Source: Acetobacterium woodii
GTDB lineage: Bacteria; Bacillota; Clostridia; Eubacteriales; Eubacteriaceae
Direction: 5' to 3'
Assembly: GCA_016213825.1 (NCBI GenBank)
Contig: JACQZP010000021.1
Coordinates: 422,360-486,359 of the forward strand
Length of the DNA stretch: 64,000 bases
Position 1 is the stretch's first letter, and each line of letters starts with the position of its first letter. Below, piece by piece: positions 7,420 through 17,053 of the stretch. The position numbers and the translations under genes were made by a program. The notes below the pieces were generated by a model that worked only from the letters and a program-made list of their open reading frames with translations, did no database searches and had not been told where the DNA came from.

Positions 7420-8757
7420 CTAAAAATTTATTTTAATCATTTTATTTTCTAATAAACGTTGTAAACTTAATAAAATTCCCAATTTTCCGTGAAAATGGGT
7501 TAATCCTCCCTGAAAATAAACATAGTATGGTTCCCGCATCGGTGCATCAGCTGACAATTCAATGGATGAGCCCTGAATAAAGGCACCAGCTGCCATAATG
7601 ATCGGGTCCGAATAACCAGGCATATCCCAGGGTTCCGGAATGGCCTGACTATCCACCGGAGCAGCCTCCTGAATGGCCTGACAAAAGGTTTTAACCCCTT
7701 CAGCCGTGTTAAGGCAGACGCTCTGGATAATATCACTACGGTAGTCCGTGACTTCCGGACAAACAGCAAAACCCAGTTTTTTATAGCAGGCGGCCAGGAG
7801 CACCGCTGATTTAATGGCTTGAGCCACCACTGTTGGGGCTAGAAACAAACCTTGAAGCAAGGTTCGGTTGATCCCCAGAGTGGCACCGGTTTCTCGGGCA
7901 ACGCCTGGTGCTGCCAAACGGCAAGCGGCCAGGTGAACCAAATCCGCGCGACCAGCTACATAACCACCGGTGGGTGCTAAACCGCCGCCGGGATTTTTTA
8001 TCAGAGAACCGGCGATGAGATCAGCACCGATGGAAACCGGTTCCTGACGATCCATAAATTCCCCATAGCAATTGTCCACAAACACCACCACATCCGGTTT
8101 GACTTCCCGAATTTTTTTAATCATCGCTGCCATAATCTCCATGGTTAAGGCCGCCCGCCAGCTATAGCCAGTGGAACGCTGAAGATAAATCATTTTTGTG
8201 TTGGGGGCAATGGCGGCGAGAATCGCCGCTTCGTCAAAGCCGCCGTCCGAGAGGAGTTCAATCTGGTCGTAGCTCACGCCGAATTCTTTAATGGTCCCCT
8301 GTCCCACACAGGCATCTTCCAAGCCAATAACGGTACGGATGGTATCATAGGGGGAACCGGTAATGGCCAGCAGGTGATCCCCTGGCCGCAGCACCCCATA
8401 GAGTGCCAATGAAATGGCATGGGTTCCAGATGAAATATGAGGTCTCACCAGGGCGTCTTCGGCGCCAAATACATTGGCATAGATGGTTTCCACTACTTCC
8501 CGACCGATATCGTCATAACCATAGCCGGTGGAAACGGAAAAATGACGTTCCCCCAAACCAGCCCTTTGCATGGCCTTAATCACCCGATATTGGTGAAGCT
8601 CGGACATGTCATCCAGTTTTTTTAGCTGGGGCGCAACTTCATTTTCAATTTGTTTTACAAAATCAATAACTTCTGCTGAAATTGCAAATTCTTTTTCAAG
8701 ATAGCTTTTAATGTCTTTTTTAGTGTTCAAACAATTTCTCGCTTTCCTATGTTTCAT
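7420..8757 (-). CDS. YnbB/Alum_res family PLP-dependent enzyme (Cys/Met metabolism fold)
   Basis: 445 aa, fold type I PLP enzyme of the 'aluminium resistance' / methionine gamma-lyase-like family. Visible features include SVSTGYGYDDIGRE, RPHISSGTHAISLALYGVLRPGD, VFVDNCYGEF with the cofactor Asp, and GSLIKNPGGGLAPTGGYVAG with the Schiff-base Lys. True substrate is not established for the family. The first ATG (8757) is one base after the miaA stop but has no clear ribosome site; a TTG nine codons in (8730) is preceded by AGGAAAGCGAG and is a plausible alternative. In many Firmicutes this gene follows miaA, as here. Confidence 0.9.
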   Translation of the reverse strand: MKHRKARNCLNTKKDIKSYLEKEFAISAEVIDFVKQIENEVAPQLKKLDDMSELHQYRVIKAMQRAGLGERHFSVSTGYGYDDIGREVVETIYANVFGAEDALVRPHISSGTHAISLALYGVLRPGDHLLAITGSPYDTIRTVIGLEDACVGQGTIKEFGVSYDQIELLSDGGFDEAAILAAIAPNTKMIYLQRSTGYSWRAALTMEIMAAMIKKIREVKPDVVVFVDNCYGEFMDRQEPVSIGADLIAGSLIKNPGGGLAPTGGYVAGRADLVHLAACRLAAPGVARETGATLGINRTLLQGLFLAPTVVAQAIKSAVLLAACYKKLGFAVCPEVTDYRSDIIQSVCLNTAEGVKTFCQAIQEAAPVDSQAIPEPWDMPGYSDPIIMAAGAFIQGSSIELSADAPMREPYYVYFQGGLTHFHGKLGILLSLQRLLENKMIKINF

Positions 8758-8758
8758 T

Positions 8759-9712
8759 TCAATTTAATTCAAGTAGCGGCTGTACCAAATCAAGGCAGTT
8801 ATACATCTGAGTTTCCAGATTCTTGTTTTCACTCATTTTTATCCAATGGATCCGTTCATCTTTTCGGAACCAGGTCATCTGCCGCTTAGCATAATGCCGG
8901 GAATCACGTTTTAAAATGGTAACAGCATCCTCCAGGGAAGACTGGCCTTCCAGATAAGGCTTTAGTTCCTTATAACCAATCGCTTTCAGCGCGGTCAGGC
9001 TCCAGTCATAGCCCCGATCAATCAGCATTTTCGTTTCATCAATGAGACCATCCTCTATCATTAGATCAACCCGGTGATTAATGCGACCATAAAGAATCTC
9101 ACGTTCCCAGTCTAAACCAAGCATCACGTAATCGTAGGGGACGTCCTGTTTTTTGGTCTCCTCATCAAAATAGGATTTTGGCTTCCCGGTGAGCTCATAA
9201 ATTTCCAGTGCCCGGATAACCCGATTCAGATTATTGGGATGTACAATTTCAGCCGTAACCGGATCCACCGATTTCAGCCGTTCATAAAGAGCGTCCCGTC
9301 CAAGGATTTCGGCTTCGGCAGTGAGCCGCCAGCGAATTTCTTCATCACAGTCTTTTTTCTGAAAATCCCAGGGTAGGGTGAGGCTATTGATGTAGAGTCC
9401 TGTCCCCCCCAAGATAATCGGAAGTTTTCCGTTGGCAAGAATTGTTTCAATGGCATGGAGGGCCGCTGCTTTAAAACTTGCCACGCTGAATTCTTCATTC
9501 GGTAGCACACAGTCCACCAGATGATGAGGAATCCCTTGCATTTCTTCAAGGGTGACCTTGGCCGTTCCGATGTTCATATACTTATAAATTTGCATCGAAT
9601 CAGCTGAGATAATTTCGCCGCCAAGCTTTTTAGCAAGCGCCACTCCCAAGGCGGTTTTTCCGCTAGCGGTGGGCCCGACTAGGACTAAAACTTTGGGTTT
9701 ATTCACTTCCAT
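8759..9712 (-). CDS. miaA: tRNA dimethylallyltransferase
   Basis: Adds a dimethylallyl group to A37 of tRNAs reading UNN codons. 317 aa with the P-loop VGPTASGKTALG, the substrate signature ISADSMQIYKYMNIGTAK, LGGTGLYINSL, and the RQMTWFRKD motif. Start ATG 9712 lies one base after the mutL stop, giving tight translational coupling in a mutL-miaA-ynbB order typical of Clostridia. Confidence 0.97.
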   Translation of the reverse strand: MEVNKPKVLVLVGPTASGKTALGVALAKKLGGEIISADSMQIYKYMNIGTAKVTLEEMQGIPHHLVDCVLPNEEFSVASFKAAALHAIETILANGKLPIILGGTGLYINSLTLPWDFQKKDCDEEIRWRLTAEAEILGRDALYERLKSVDPVTAEIVHPNNLNRVIRALEIYELTGKPKSYFDEETKKQDVPYDYVMLGLDWEREILYGRINHRVDLMIEDGLIDETKMLIDRGYDWSLTALKAIGYKELKPYLEGQSSLEDAVTILKRDSRHYAKRQMTWFRKDERIHWIKMSENKNLETQMYNCLDLVQPLLELN

Positions 9713-9713
9713 C

Positions 9714-11942
9714 TTATACTACCCGTTTGAATAATTTCATTAATTCATATTCCTTTAATCTCATAATAATCGGTCGGCCATGGGGGCAGGTATAAGGATT
9801 ATCTAATGCCATCAGGTTTTCCAGCAGTTTGCTGATTTCACTGTGCGTGAGCTGTTGCCCCCCCTTAATGGCTGCTTTACAGGCCATGGTAATGATCCTG
9901 TTTTTAGCATTTTCCGAAAAAGCAGTCTTTGACAAGTTATTGTCATCTCTTTCAAAAAGATTTTCATCAATCATGGTTTTGAGTAATGCAACGCTTTGAG
10001 GCTCTCCTAAAAGCACTGGCACACTGCGCACCAATAAGGTATTTTCACCAAAAATATCACAGTCATAACCCAGTTTTTGATAATCCATTAGCGCCATTTC
10101 CACCTGATCCAAATCTTTGGGACGAATTTTTATGGGTATCGGTGTCATCAGACCCTGACTGGGGAGCCTATCACCCCGTTTGAAAATTCCCAAAAGCTCC
10201 TGGGTGATAAACGCTTCATGAGCAGCATGCTGATCCAGCAGGTAAATTTCCTTTTCGCCTTCTAACAGAATATAGACGTTAAATAACTGACCGACAATTT
10301 TCATTTTTGCCAAATCGTTAACACCCGGTTTTGCAACTGGCTGGTTTGACACTTGTCTGATATTTTCTTGATAAAGGTTTTGTCGAGAAGGGGGCTCTTG
10401 AGCTGATTCCAATCCAGCAAATATGACAGACGTTTCGGCGACCCGGTTTTGATCACCAAAGACTGGTAATGGGTCAATTGTCAAGAACGATTGCTTCAGT
10501 GGATCGTCCTGATTGCTTAATACTGGTTCACGTGGCTTAACTTCTGACTCCTCAGATATCTCTGGCCTTTTAGATGCAGATGCATCGCGCTGGTTTTCTA
10601 ATTCTTCAGACATCCTGCTATTTTGTGCAATATATATCCTTGTCTTTTCCCTTAGTGGCAATTGATCCTCTTTTGCCGTCAAATCCATGATTTGATCCGT
10701 TCTTCCAGAGGGTTTAATTAGTTCAGCAGATTTTTCCAGATCTGTTCCATTGATAGTAGGCTCTCCAGGTTTTGTCCATAAAAAAGACTCCAGAGTCGTC
10801 TGGTTTTGGATCTCTTCGGTTTTACTAACGTCTTTACCGGTGCTTTCAATTTTATACTTTTCTTTTTGGTGATTCGCTGAACTGTTTATTTCCTCAGCTT
10901 GTGAGCAGGAAGTTCTTTGATTCTGATCATCTTGAGTTCCCACATCAACAATCAGATTGGCATTCCGGAGTGTTTCCCGAATCCCCTGCTTAAACAGCAG
11001 ACAAACCAGACTTTCATTGAGAATTTTTATTTCCGTTTTAGCTGGATGGATATTTATATCCAGCATCCGGCCGGGCAGTTCGATAAAAATAATTCCCAGC
11101 GGATGCTGGTGCTTCATACTGTAACCTTCGTAGGCTTCATCTAAAGCCTGGGCCAGCCGGCTATTTTTTACATATCGACCATTGATAAAAAACACCTGAT
11201 CTTCACGGTGACTTCGCATGGTCTTTAGATTTCCGACAAAGCCGGCCAACTTCATCGGTTTGTTTTCGTAGTCAAGGGCAATCAGATTGTCAGCAACCTC
11301 AACACCATAAAGTCCTGTCACCACATCCAGCACCTTTTCGGTGCCGGGAGTATCCAGAACTTTCCGGCCGTTGCTGCTTACCTGAAAGCGAATTCCCGGA
11401 TGGGAAACCGCAATTTTTTCCACCAGATCACGGACAATGGTTTCTTCTTTTTTGTCCTTCTCCAGGTGTTTGCGGCGCGCCGGCGTGTTGTAAAAGAGCT
11501 CTCTAACAGTAATTTCAGTCCCCCGGTTATACGCACATACCCGTTGATTAATCAGCTTGCCACCTTCAAAAATGGTCAGACTACCGACCTCTTCATCCTT
11601 ATACCGGGTGGTGATTTGTACTTTAGCTACGGCTGAAACGCTGGATAAGGCCTCCCCTCGAAACCCCAGCGAGTCAATCGATTCCAGATCCTCGATGGCC
11701 GAGAGCTTACTGGTCGCATGGCGCTTAAAAGCTAGCGGAATTTCATTATAGGCGATACCGCAGCCATTGTCCCGGACAGTAATCCGGTTTTTGCCGCCCG
11801 CCTCAATAATCACCGCAATTTGATCGGCACCAGCATCGATGGCGTTTTCCACCAATTCTTTGACCACTGAGACAGGTCGGATAATAACCTCACCAGCGGC
11901 TATTTTATTAATTGTTTCATTATTTAACATCTTGATTTTCAT
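9714..11942 (-). CDS. mutL: DNA mismatch repair protein MutL
   Basis: 742-aa GHKL ATPase and latent endonuclease. N-terminal ATPase motifs are intact: ELVENAIDAGAD, VRDNGCGI, KRHATSK and SLGFRGEALSS. A long Ser/Glu/Gln-rich linker (about residues 335-530) follows. The C-terminal domain has DQHAAHEAFITQE near 567, ACKAAIKGGQQL and CPHGRPIIM. In the DQHA(X)2E(X)4E endonuclease motif the final position reads Gln with Glu right after, a small departure from consensus. No mutS lies beside it. A TATAAT box ends only 7 nt before the first ATG, so the mRNA may be leaderless or start at the second Met (residue 5). Confidence 0.97.
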   Translation of the reverse strand: MKIKMLNNETINKIAAGEVIIRPVSVVKELVENAIDAGADQIAVIIEAGGKNRITVRDNGCGIAYNEIPLAFKRHATSKLSAIEDLESIDSLGFRGEALSSVSAVAKVQITTRYKDEEVGSLTIFEGGKLINQRVCAYNRGTEITVRELFYNTPARRKHLEKDKKEETIVRDLVEKIAVSHPGIRFQVSSNGRKVLDTPGTEKVLDVVTGLYGVEVADNLIALDYENKPMKLAGFVGNLKTMRSHREDQVFFINGRYVKNSRLAQALDEAYEGYSMKHQHPLGIIFIELPGRMLDINIHPAKTEIKILNESLVCLLFKQGIRETLRNANLIVDVGTQDDQNQRTSCSQAEEINSSANHQKEKYKIESTGKDVSKTEEIQNQTTLESFLWTKPGEPTINGTDLEKSAELIKPSGRTDQIMDLTAKEDQLPLREKTRIYIAQNSRMSEELENQRDASASKRPEISEESEVKPREPVLSNQDDPLKQSFLTIDPLPVFGDQNRVAETSVIFAGLESAQEPPSRQNLYQENIRQVSNQPVAKPGVNDLAKMKIVGQLFNVYILLEGEKEIYLLDQHAAHEAFITQELLGIFKRGDRLPSQGLMTPIPIKIRPKDLDQVEMALMDYQKLGYDCDIFGENTLLVRSVPVLLGEPQSVALLKTMIDENLFERDDNNLSKTAFSENAKNRIITMACKAAIKGGQQLTHSEISKLLENLMALDNPYTCPHGRPIIMRLKEYELMKLFKRVV

Positions 11943-12032
11943 AAGAAATATTATATCACAAGAAAAACGGACCGTCGATAAAACCTGTCGGAAAAAAGAG
12001 TTATCACAACAAGACTTAAAACAATAGCAGTT

Positions 12033-12064
12033 AAAAAAACAGGAACTGTCCTAAGACAGCTCCC
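12033..12064 (-). terminator. Intrinsic terminator of lon
   Basis: On the minus strand the stem GGGAGCTGTC / GACAGTTCCT with loop TTAG is followed by G and seven Ts, starting 17 nt past the lon stop. Confidence 0.85.
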
Positions 12065-12080
12065 GCTTGTTTACTGAAAA

Positions 12081-14468
12081 TTATTCGCTATCCATGCTCA
12101 GTTGTACATTGGAATCGCCTTTGGGTCGGTTGAGAATCGGTTTAACTTCTGGCAACTCGATGCCCAATGCTTCTTTTAAGACTTCCTCAATGGTCGATAC
12201 ATGAATGATGGTCAAGGCATTTCTGACTTCTTCCGGAATATCAATGACATCTTTTTCATTATCTTTTGGTAACAGAATTGTGGTAATACCGCTGCGTTGT
12301 GCTGCGATAACCTTTTCCTTGATGCCGCCAACTGGAAGCACCTGACCGCTTAAAGTAATTTCACCGGTCATCGAAAGTTTTGAATCCACTGGTTTGCCCA
12401 AGATTAATGATGCCAAAGCGGTTGTTAATGTAACCCCGGCAGATGGCCCATCTTTTGGTGTTGAACCAGATGGCACATGGATATGGGTGTCGTTTTTGAA
12501 ATAATCAAAGCCGTTGGCCAAATCACCTAACCGTGATCGGATCAGGCTCATGGCAATGGTGGCACTTTCTTTCATCACATCGCCCAATTGACCTGTTAAG
12601 GTCAGCTTGCCGCTACCTGGCATCAAACTGGCTTCGGTAAAGAGAATTTCGCCGCCAACTGCTGTCCATGCCATTCCGGTTACGACGCCTGGTTTATTAT
12701 TTTCACCCGCTTTTTCGTGACGTCTGGTTTTGTTCCCCAATACTTCACTGAGGTTTTGTGTTGTTACCACAAAAGGCAGTTCAACTTTTTTTGAGACGAT
12801 TTTTTCTGAAACAACTCGGGCAATTTTTGCCAGTTGCTTGGTCAAACCACGTACCCCAGCTTCGGCCGTATAGTTTTCGACGATCGCTTCAACCGCAGTT
12901 TCTTCGATTTGAAGCATTTCATTGGTTAAACCATGATCTTTTAACACACTTGGCAACAAGTGATCGATGGCAATTCGTTTCTTTTCACCGTTGGTATAAC
13001 TTGACAGTTGAATAATTTCAGCCCGATCCAGCAAAGGTGCCGGAATGGTGCTAAGGTCATTAGCGGTGGCAATAAAGAATACCTCGGATAAATCGTAGGG
13101 TATTTCTAAATAGTGATCTGAGAAGGTACAATTTTGTTCAGGATCTAAAACTTCCAGCAATGCTGAACCGGGATCGCCTTGGTGGGACATGCCCATCTTG
13201 TCAATTTCGTCCAGAATAAAAACTGGATTTTTCGCTTCTGCGTTGGCAATTCCCTTAATGATACGTCCTGGCATTGCGCCCAGATAAGTCTTACGATGTC
13301 CCCGAATTTCGGCTTCATCGCGAACCCCACCCAAGCTGGCGCGGACATATTTACGATCTAAGGCTTCGGCAATGCTCTTACCCAAGCTGGTTTTACCGGT
13401 TCCCGGAGGTCCCACAAGCAATAGAATTGAGCCTTGTTTATCTTCTTTTAATTTCATGACTGCCAGGTGTTCAATGATTCGTTTTTTTACATCATCAATA
13501 CCAAAGTGGTGAGACTCTAGTACCTGTCTGGCGTGTTCAATGTCAATTTCTTTTTTCTCACTGGTCCATGGTAATTCCAAAAGCAGATCAAGATAATTCA
13601 TGATGACATTGCTTTCGCCTCCGTTTGGCGGTGAGTTTTCGAATTTCCGAACTTCTTTTAACGCAATTTTTTTAATATCTTCAGGCATATCGGTTTCCAG
13701 AACTCTTTTGCGATAATCCGCTTCTTCTTCAAGTTCTTCGTCCAATTCACCCAGTTCGGCTTTTATATTTTTCAATTGTTCCCGCAACATCGCTTCGCGA
13801 TAGGTTTTATCTTTTCGTTGAGAGTATTTTTTACTGATTTCCAATTGCAGATGAACCGAGTCTTTTTCTCTGATAATATAATCAATAAAGCTGAGGGTTC
13901 GTTCTTTGACGGAATCAATTTCCAGTAACGCTTGTTTACTCTTTAATGGAATCCCCATCATCGGAACAGTATATCCCATAATTTCTTCTAAAGAAGGTAG
14001 TCCATCAAGAATACTGACAAAATATTCAGCCCCTTTAAAATTATGGCTTAAATCTTTCATTAATCCTTTAATATAAACGATCATCTCTTGTTCTTCATCT
14101 TCATTGACATCGATGATATCTTCCTGAATAGTATAAGAAGCAGTGATCTGTTTTTCTTCAAAGGTAAAATCCAGTACTTTAACACGATTGATGGTGGTAA
14201 TATCAATGATAAAGCCATTGTCTGACTTTTGTATATTATCAAATTTCATCAACACACCGATACGATAAAACGAATCAGCAGTTAATTGGACCAATCCTTT
14301 GTAGTCTTTCGTTGATAAACCAATGGCCAGGGTGTTATTTTTGATGATCAGTTCTTTGATATTGTTGCCAATATCCTCATTCACAAAAATACGATTGGAA
14401 ATCCCCGGATAGATTACAGTTTCTGTAATCGGGATTAATGGTGCGTTTTTGATTTCTAATGTGTTCAT
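12081..14468 (-). CDS. lon: ATP-dependent protease Lon
   Basis: 795-aa cytoplasmic AAA+ serine protease for damaged and regulatory proteins. The N-terminal LON substrate domain (1-200) is followed by a coiled-coil, Walker [13 protein letters not shown] near 355, Walker [11 protein letters not shown], and the protease domain with catalytic Ser in KDGPSAGVT (about 675) and Lys in [14 protein letters not shown] (about 718). ATG 14468 is preceded by GAGGAGG. The MarR-type gene ends 40 nt upstream on the same strand, so lon may share its promoter; a terminator follows. Confidence 0.98.
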   Translation of the reverse strand: MNTLEIKNAPLIPITETVIYPGISNRIFVNEDIGNNIKELIIKNNTLAIGLSTKDYKGLVQLTADSFYRIGVLMKFDNIQKSDNGFIIDITTINRVKVLDFTFEEKQITASYTIQEDIIDVNEDEEQEMIVYIKGLMKDLSHNFKGAEYFVSILDGLPSLEEIMGYTVPMMGIPLKSKQALLEIDSVKERTLSFIDYIIREKDSVHLQLEISKKYSQRKDKTYREAMLREQLKNIKAELGELDEELEEEADYRKRVLETDMPEDIKKIALKEVRKFENSPPNGGESNVIMNYLDLLLELPWTSEKKEIDIEHARQVLESHHFGIDDVKKRIIEHLAVMKLKEDKQGSILLLVGPPGTGKTSLGKSIAEALDRKYVRASLGGVRDEAEIRGHRKTYLGAMPGRIIKGIANAEAKNPVFILDEIDKMGMSHQGDPGSALLEVLDPEQNCTFSDHYLEIPYDLSEVFFIATANDLSTIPAPLLDRAEIIQLSSYTNGEKKRIAIDHLLPSVLKDHGLTNEMLQIEETAVEAIVENYTAEAGVRGLTKQLAKIARVVSEKIVSKKVELPFVVTTQNLSEVLGNKTRRHEKAGENNKPGVVTGMAWTAVGGEILFTEASLMPGSGKLTLTGQLGDVMKESATIAMSLIRSRLGDLANGFDYFKNDTHIHVPSGSTPKDGPSAGVTLTTALASLILGKPVDSKLSMTGEITLSGQVLPVGGIKEKVIAAQRSGITTILLPKDNEKDVIDIPEEVRNALTIIHVSTIEEVLKEALGIELPEVKPILNRPKGDSNVQLSMDSE

Positions 14469-14508
14469 TTTTCTTCCTCCTCATCCTCTAACCATAAGTT
14501 TATTTTTA

Positions 14509-14928
14509 TTAAAGGATTTTGTTTAGTAAGGTGATCAATTGATCCAGCTCTTCATCAGTCAGACTGTTTTTGATGCGTTCAATCACTTGTATCTGGGTTC
14601 TTTCTTCGGATCTGGCAATTGATTGACCCTTTGGTGTAAGATAGATAAAATACACCCTGCCGTCCTCGGGTGAACGTTCCCGGTATACACAGCCCATGGA
14701 AATAAATTTACTAATCAATTCGGTAATCGTCGGTTTTGAATTCTGGGTTTCCTGAGCTAACTGGCTGAAGGTTACCCGATAATTCTGATCGATGACTTTC
14801 AGATAATATTTCTGTTTTGAGGTTACATCTTCGGCCTGACACTGACAGGTTTCATTTTCATGAAGTGCTGCATTCAGCTTCAGCAGTTTATGATAAGCCT
14901 CATATAATTCATTCTTCTTACATGCCAT
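14509..14928 (-). CDS. MarR family transcriptional regulator
   Basis: 139-aa winged-helix regulator starting MACKKNELYEAYHKLL. The HTH is seen around VTFSQLAQETQNSKPTITELISKFISMGCV, with the wing DGRVYFIYLTPKG. A TTG four codons upstream is open but less likely. An N-terminal CQCQ cysteine pair (ETCQCQAEDV) is unusual and could be redox- or metal-sensitive. Directly upstream are a near-consensus promoter and a perfect inverted repeat placed just after the expected transcription start, which points to autorepression. lon lies 40 nt downstream on the same strand. Confidence 0.88.
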   Translation of the reverse strand: MACKKNELYEAYHKLLKLNAALHENETCQCQAEDVTSKQKYYLKVIDQNYRVTFSQLAQETQNSKPTITELISKFISMGCVYRERSPEDGRVYFIYLTPKGQSIARSEERTQIQVIERIKNSLTDEELDQLITLLNKIL

Positions 14929-14949
14929 ATTATCACCCAACTTTTTTAT

Positions 14950-14970
14950 TAGTTAGTCATTACCTAACTA
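14950..14970. promoter_or_regulatory. Candidate MarR operator
   Basis: Perfect inverted repeat TAGTTAG-N7-CTAACTA lying 10 nt downstream of the -10 box and upstream of the marR start, the position of a repressor roadblock. The GTTAG/CTAAC half-sites recur in the feo promoter. Confidence 0.65.
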
Positions 14971-14979
14971 CTTGTTAAC

Positions 14980-15008
14980 AGTATACTCCCCAACCAGATA
15001 CTTGTCAA
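14980..15008 (-). promoter_or_regulatory. Sigma-A-type promoter of marR(-lon)
   Basis: On the minus strand: consensus TTGACA at 15008-15003, 17-nt spacer, TATACT at 14985-14980. Confidence 0.85.
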
Positions 15009-15085
15009 TATCAGGTCAAACTTATTTAGAATCGTTAAGCATTACTTAATTTTTCGATCACCTTATCTATAAATCTCAGGGCCTT

Positions 15086-15114
15086 TAATTGCTGGTTTTC
15101 AGCAATTAAAACCA
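15086..15114. repeat. AT-rich inverted repeat
   Basis: TTTAATTGCTG and CAGCAATTAAA flank a short loop, in the 200-nt space between the divergent marR and ppiC promoters. It is too AT-rich and lacks a T run for a good terminator; function unknown. Confidence 0.4.
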
Positions 15115-15165
15115 GATAATACTAATTGTTGACGAATGCCTACCATACCTTTATTGTTCTGGATA

Positions 15166-15194
15166 TTGACAAAAATCCTATGAAAGGCTATGAT
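15166..15194 (+). promoter_or_regulatory. Sigma-A-type promoter of the PpiC foldase gene
   Basis: Consensus TTGACA (15166-15171), 17-nt spacer, TATGAT (15189-15194), 41 nt before the start codon. Confidence 0.8.
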
Positions 15195-15234
15195 TCTAGG
15201 ATAATAAATTAATTTGGAACTAAAGGAGACAATT

Positions 15235-15993
15235 ATGGAAAAAACCCCTTTGGCTACCGTGGCTGGTAAAACAATTTACACTGCGGACTTAGATGCCTTA
15301 ATAAAACAATTACCTCAGGAACAGGCGAACCAATTCAAATCAAAAGAAGGCCGCCGTCAATTACTTGAAGAACTCATTGCTCAGGAACTTTTTTATTTAG
15401 AAGGTAAAGCAGCAAAGGTCGATGAAAGCGAAGAATTTCAAAAAATGCTCATCGATGCCGAAGAAAAACTGCTAAAAACTCATATGATTGCAACCTTTAT
15501 GATGGATATTACTGTACCGGACGAAGAAGTGCAGAAATTCTATGATGAAAACCCCGGACAGTTCATTGCCCCGGACAGCATCCGTGCCAGCCATATTCTT
15601 CTCCCTACCGAAGAGCAGGCCACTACAATTATTGACGAAATTAAAAATGGCAAATCTTTTGAAGCGGCTGCAAAAGAATACTCCATCTGTCCTTCTAATG
15701 AAAAAGGCGGAGATTTGAGTTATTTTTCAAAAGGACAAATGGTTCCTGAATTTGAAACGGCTGCCTTTGCTCTGGAAGTGGATGAAATGACCGAAATGCC
15801 AGTTCAAACCCAGTTTGGTTTCCATATTATCAAACTGACAGACCGCAAGATTGCCCAAACCATTCCTTTTGAAGCTGTTAAAGAAAACGCCCGTACCTTT
15901 TTATTACGGGAAAAACAAAACAAAGCCTTTATTGGCAAAGTTGAAGACCTGAAACAAAAATATCCGGTAAAAATGGAAACAACCTCACTATAA
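15235..15993 (+). CDS. PpiC-type (parvulin) peptidyl-prolyl isomerase, cytoplasmic
   Basis: 252 aa from ATG 15235, chosen because AAAGGAG sits 8 nt upstream; an earlier in-frame codon would lie before the ribosome site. An N-terminal SurA-like helical part (1-110) is followed by a parvulin domain (about 115-205: IRASHILLPTEEQA, GGDLSYFSKGQMVPEFE, TQFGFHIIKLTDRK). No signal peptide or lipobox is present, so unlike PrsA it should act in the cytoplasm. It is monocistronic: its own promoter lies upstream and a terminator downstream. A short palindromic element begins 6 nt after the stop. Confidence 0.92.
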   Translation: MEKTPLATVAGKTIYTADLDALIKQLPQEQANQFKSKEGRRQLLEELIAQELFYLEGKAAKVDESEEFQKMLIDAEEKLLKTHMIATFMMDITVPDEEVQKFYDENPGQFIAPDSIRASHILLPTEEQATTIIDEIKNGKSFEAAAKEYSICPSNEKGGDLSYFSKGQMVPEFETAAFALEVDEMTEMPVQTQFGFHIIKLTDRKIAQTIPFEAVKENARTFLLREKQNKAFIGKVEDLKQKYPVKMETTSL

Positions 15994-15998
15994 CCACT

Positions 15999-16088
15999 AT
16001 TGGTAATTGTGAGAGTACCGTACGTTTCGCTATTGGTTTGCACTAAACAATTTTTGTTCATTACCTTTTAAATTTCGCAATCACCAAT
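15999..16088. repeat. Palindromic MITE-like element, short copy B
   Basis: 90 bp bounded by inverted ends ATTGGTAATTGTGA and TCGCAATCACCAAT. Its inside (AGTACCGTACGTTTCGC, then CACTAAACAATTTTTG) resembles the left half of the 167-bp copies at 6836 and 28513, so it looks like an internally deleted relative. Confidence 0.6.
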
Positions 16089-16106
16089 ATAACGACTGCA
16101 TGATAT

Positions 16107-16147
16107 AAAAAGGACCGCTACAACCATAGTTGCAACGGTTCTTTTTT
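16107..16147. terminator. Bidirectional terminator hairpin
   Basis: Imperfect stem AGGACCGCTACAAC / GTTGCAACGGTTCT with an A run on the left and a six-T run on the right. It separates the convergent ppiC gene (plus) and the small membrane protein gene (minus). Confidence 0.75.
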
Positions 16148-16162
16148 AATCCTCAATGATAA

Positions 16163-16330
16163 TTATTCTTGCTCTGATTTTTTACAGCACCCTTTTCCCA
16201 TAAACCGATGCCCAATGATAAAACCAGTTACTGTAAATGCAATCGTGAGTGTTACTAACGCACAAGCAACAATTTTTTCCTTATGAGCCATTACGCAACT
16301 TTGGCTATCTTCATTTTTATTACAACACAT
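16163..16330 (-). CDS. Small single-span membrane protein with cysteine pairs
   Basis: 55 aa from ATG 16330, selected because GGAGGG lies 7 nt upstream. An N-terminal MCCNKNEDSQSC segment is followed by one hydrophobic span (about residues 20-42, KIVACALVTLTIAFTVTGFI) and a basic tail with GCCKK. Paired cysteines on both sides of a single membrane helix suggest metal or thiol chemistry, or palmitoyl-like anchoring, but this is inference. Not recognised as a known family. Convergent with ppiC. Confidence 0.7.
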   Translation of the reverse strand: MCCNKNEDSQSCVMAHKEKIVACALVTLTIAFTVTGFIIGHRFMGKGCCKKSEQE

Positions 16331-16470
16331 TTTTATTCCCTCCAACTTTCTATACATTATTTTAATTTTTTACCCTTTTTTTAAAGTCTAAACCAATTTT
16401 CTCTGAATAATTAAGACTCGGTTCGATCCGACGGTTTTTATCTTATCTGTGATGCGTCAATTCTCATTTC

Positions 16471-16510
16471 AAAAGAATCCAGCCGACACCAATCGACTGG
16501 ATTCTTTTTT
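16471..16510. terminator. Terminator hairpin after the YjfB-like gene
   Basis: Stem AAAAGAATCCAG / CTGGATTCTTTT with short flanking A and T runs; the T run overlaps the stop codon of the YjfB-like gene. Confidence 0.7.
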
Positions 16511-16715
16511 AAACGGAGATATCTAGTAACTGTCCAATGTTCGGGTCTGGTGAAGGACCTGCCGCAGACGCTGTCGGAGTACTGGTTTCTACCATTGCTA
16601 CCATATCTGTCATTTGTTGCGTCCCGGTTTCCATGGCCATTTTCATCACCGACAAGCTGGCCTGTTGGGCAACCTGCATTTGATTCATTCCCATTGATAG
16701 TGCTGCAATATCCAT
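16509..16715 (-). CDS. YjfB family putative motility peptide
   Basis: 68 aa starting MDIAALSMGMNQMQVAQQASLS, the hallmark opening of the YjfB ('putative motility protein') family, small Firmicute proteins often in the flagellar sigma-D regulon. Start ATG 16715 is preferred over an ATG two codons earlier because the GGTGG site then sits 7-8 nt away. The C-terminal third is Pro/Ser-rich. No flagellar genes are in the window. Confidence 0.85.
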   Translation of the reverse strand: MDIAALSMGMNQMQVAQQASLSVMKMAMETGTQQMTDMVAMVETSTPTASAAGPSPDPNIGQLLDISV

Positions 16716-17053
16716 ATTCATTCCACCTTTCTTTTGATGTTATTCATGTGCGAATTTACACCATTGAATTTTAGTCCTGATATCCGTTTAATAAAATGCA
16801 AATGCATCTGTATCTTTTATCGTATTTATTTGTTTTTACTTGAGTATTATACCAGAATAAATAAGCGATATCCTTAAATTGCACCAGCTACTCCAGTTTT
16901 GTTTCTTTAGTGATCTTATCGATAAAAATCATCAATCTCTGCCATAGCGACAATTCATCCATCAATTCTCCTTTTCTGGACACCTTAATTATCAACATTT
17001 CTTTTATCCCTATATTATGTTATGATAAAAAATATGTTTTTAGGAGGTTAACT
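16716..17053. other. Intergenic space without a gene
   Basis: 338 nt, AT-rich, between the divergent yjfB-like and lipoprotein genes. It should hold both promoters. I see no convincing RNA structure or small gene. Confidence 0.5.
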
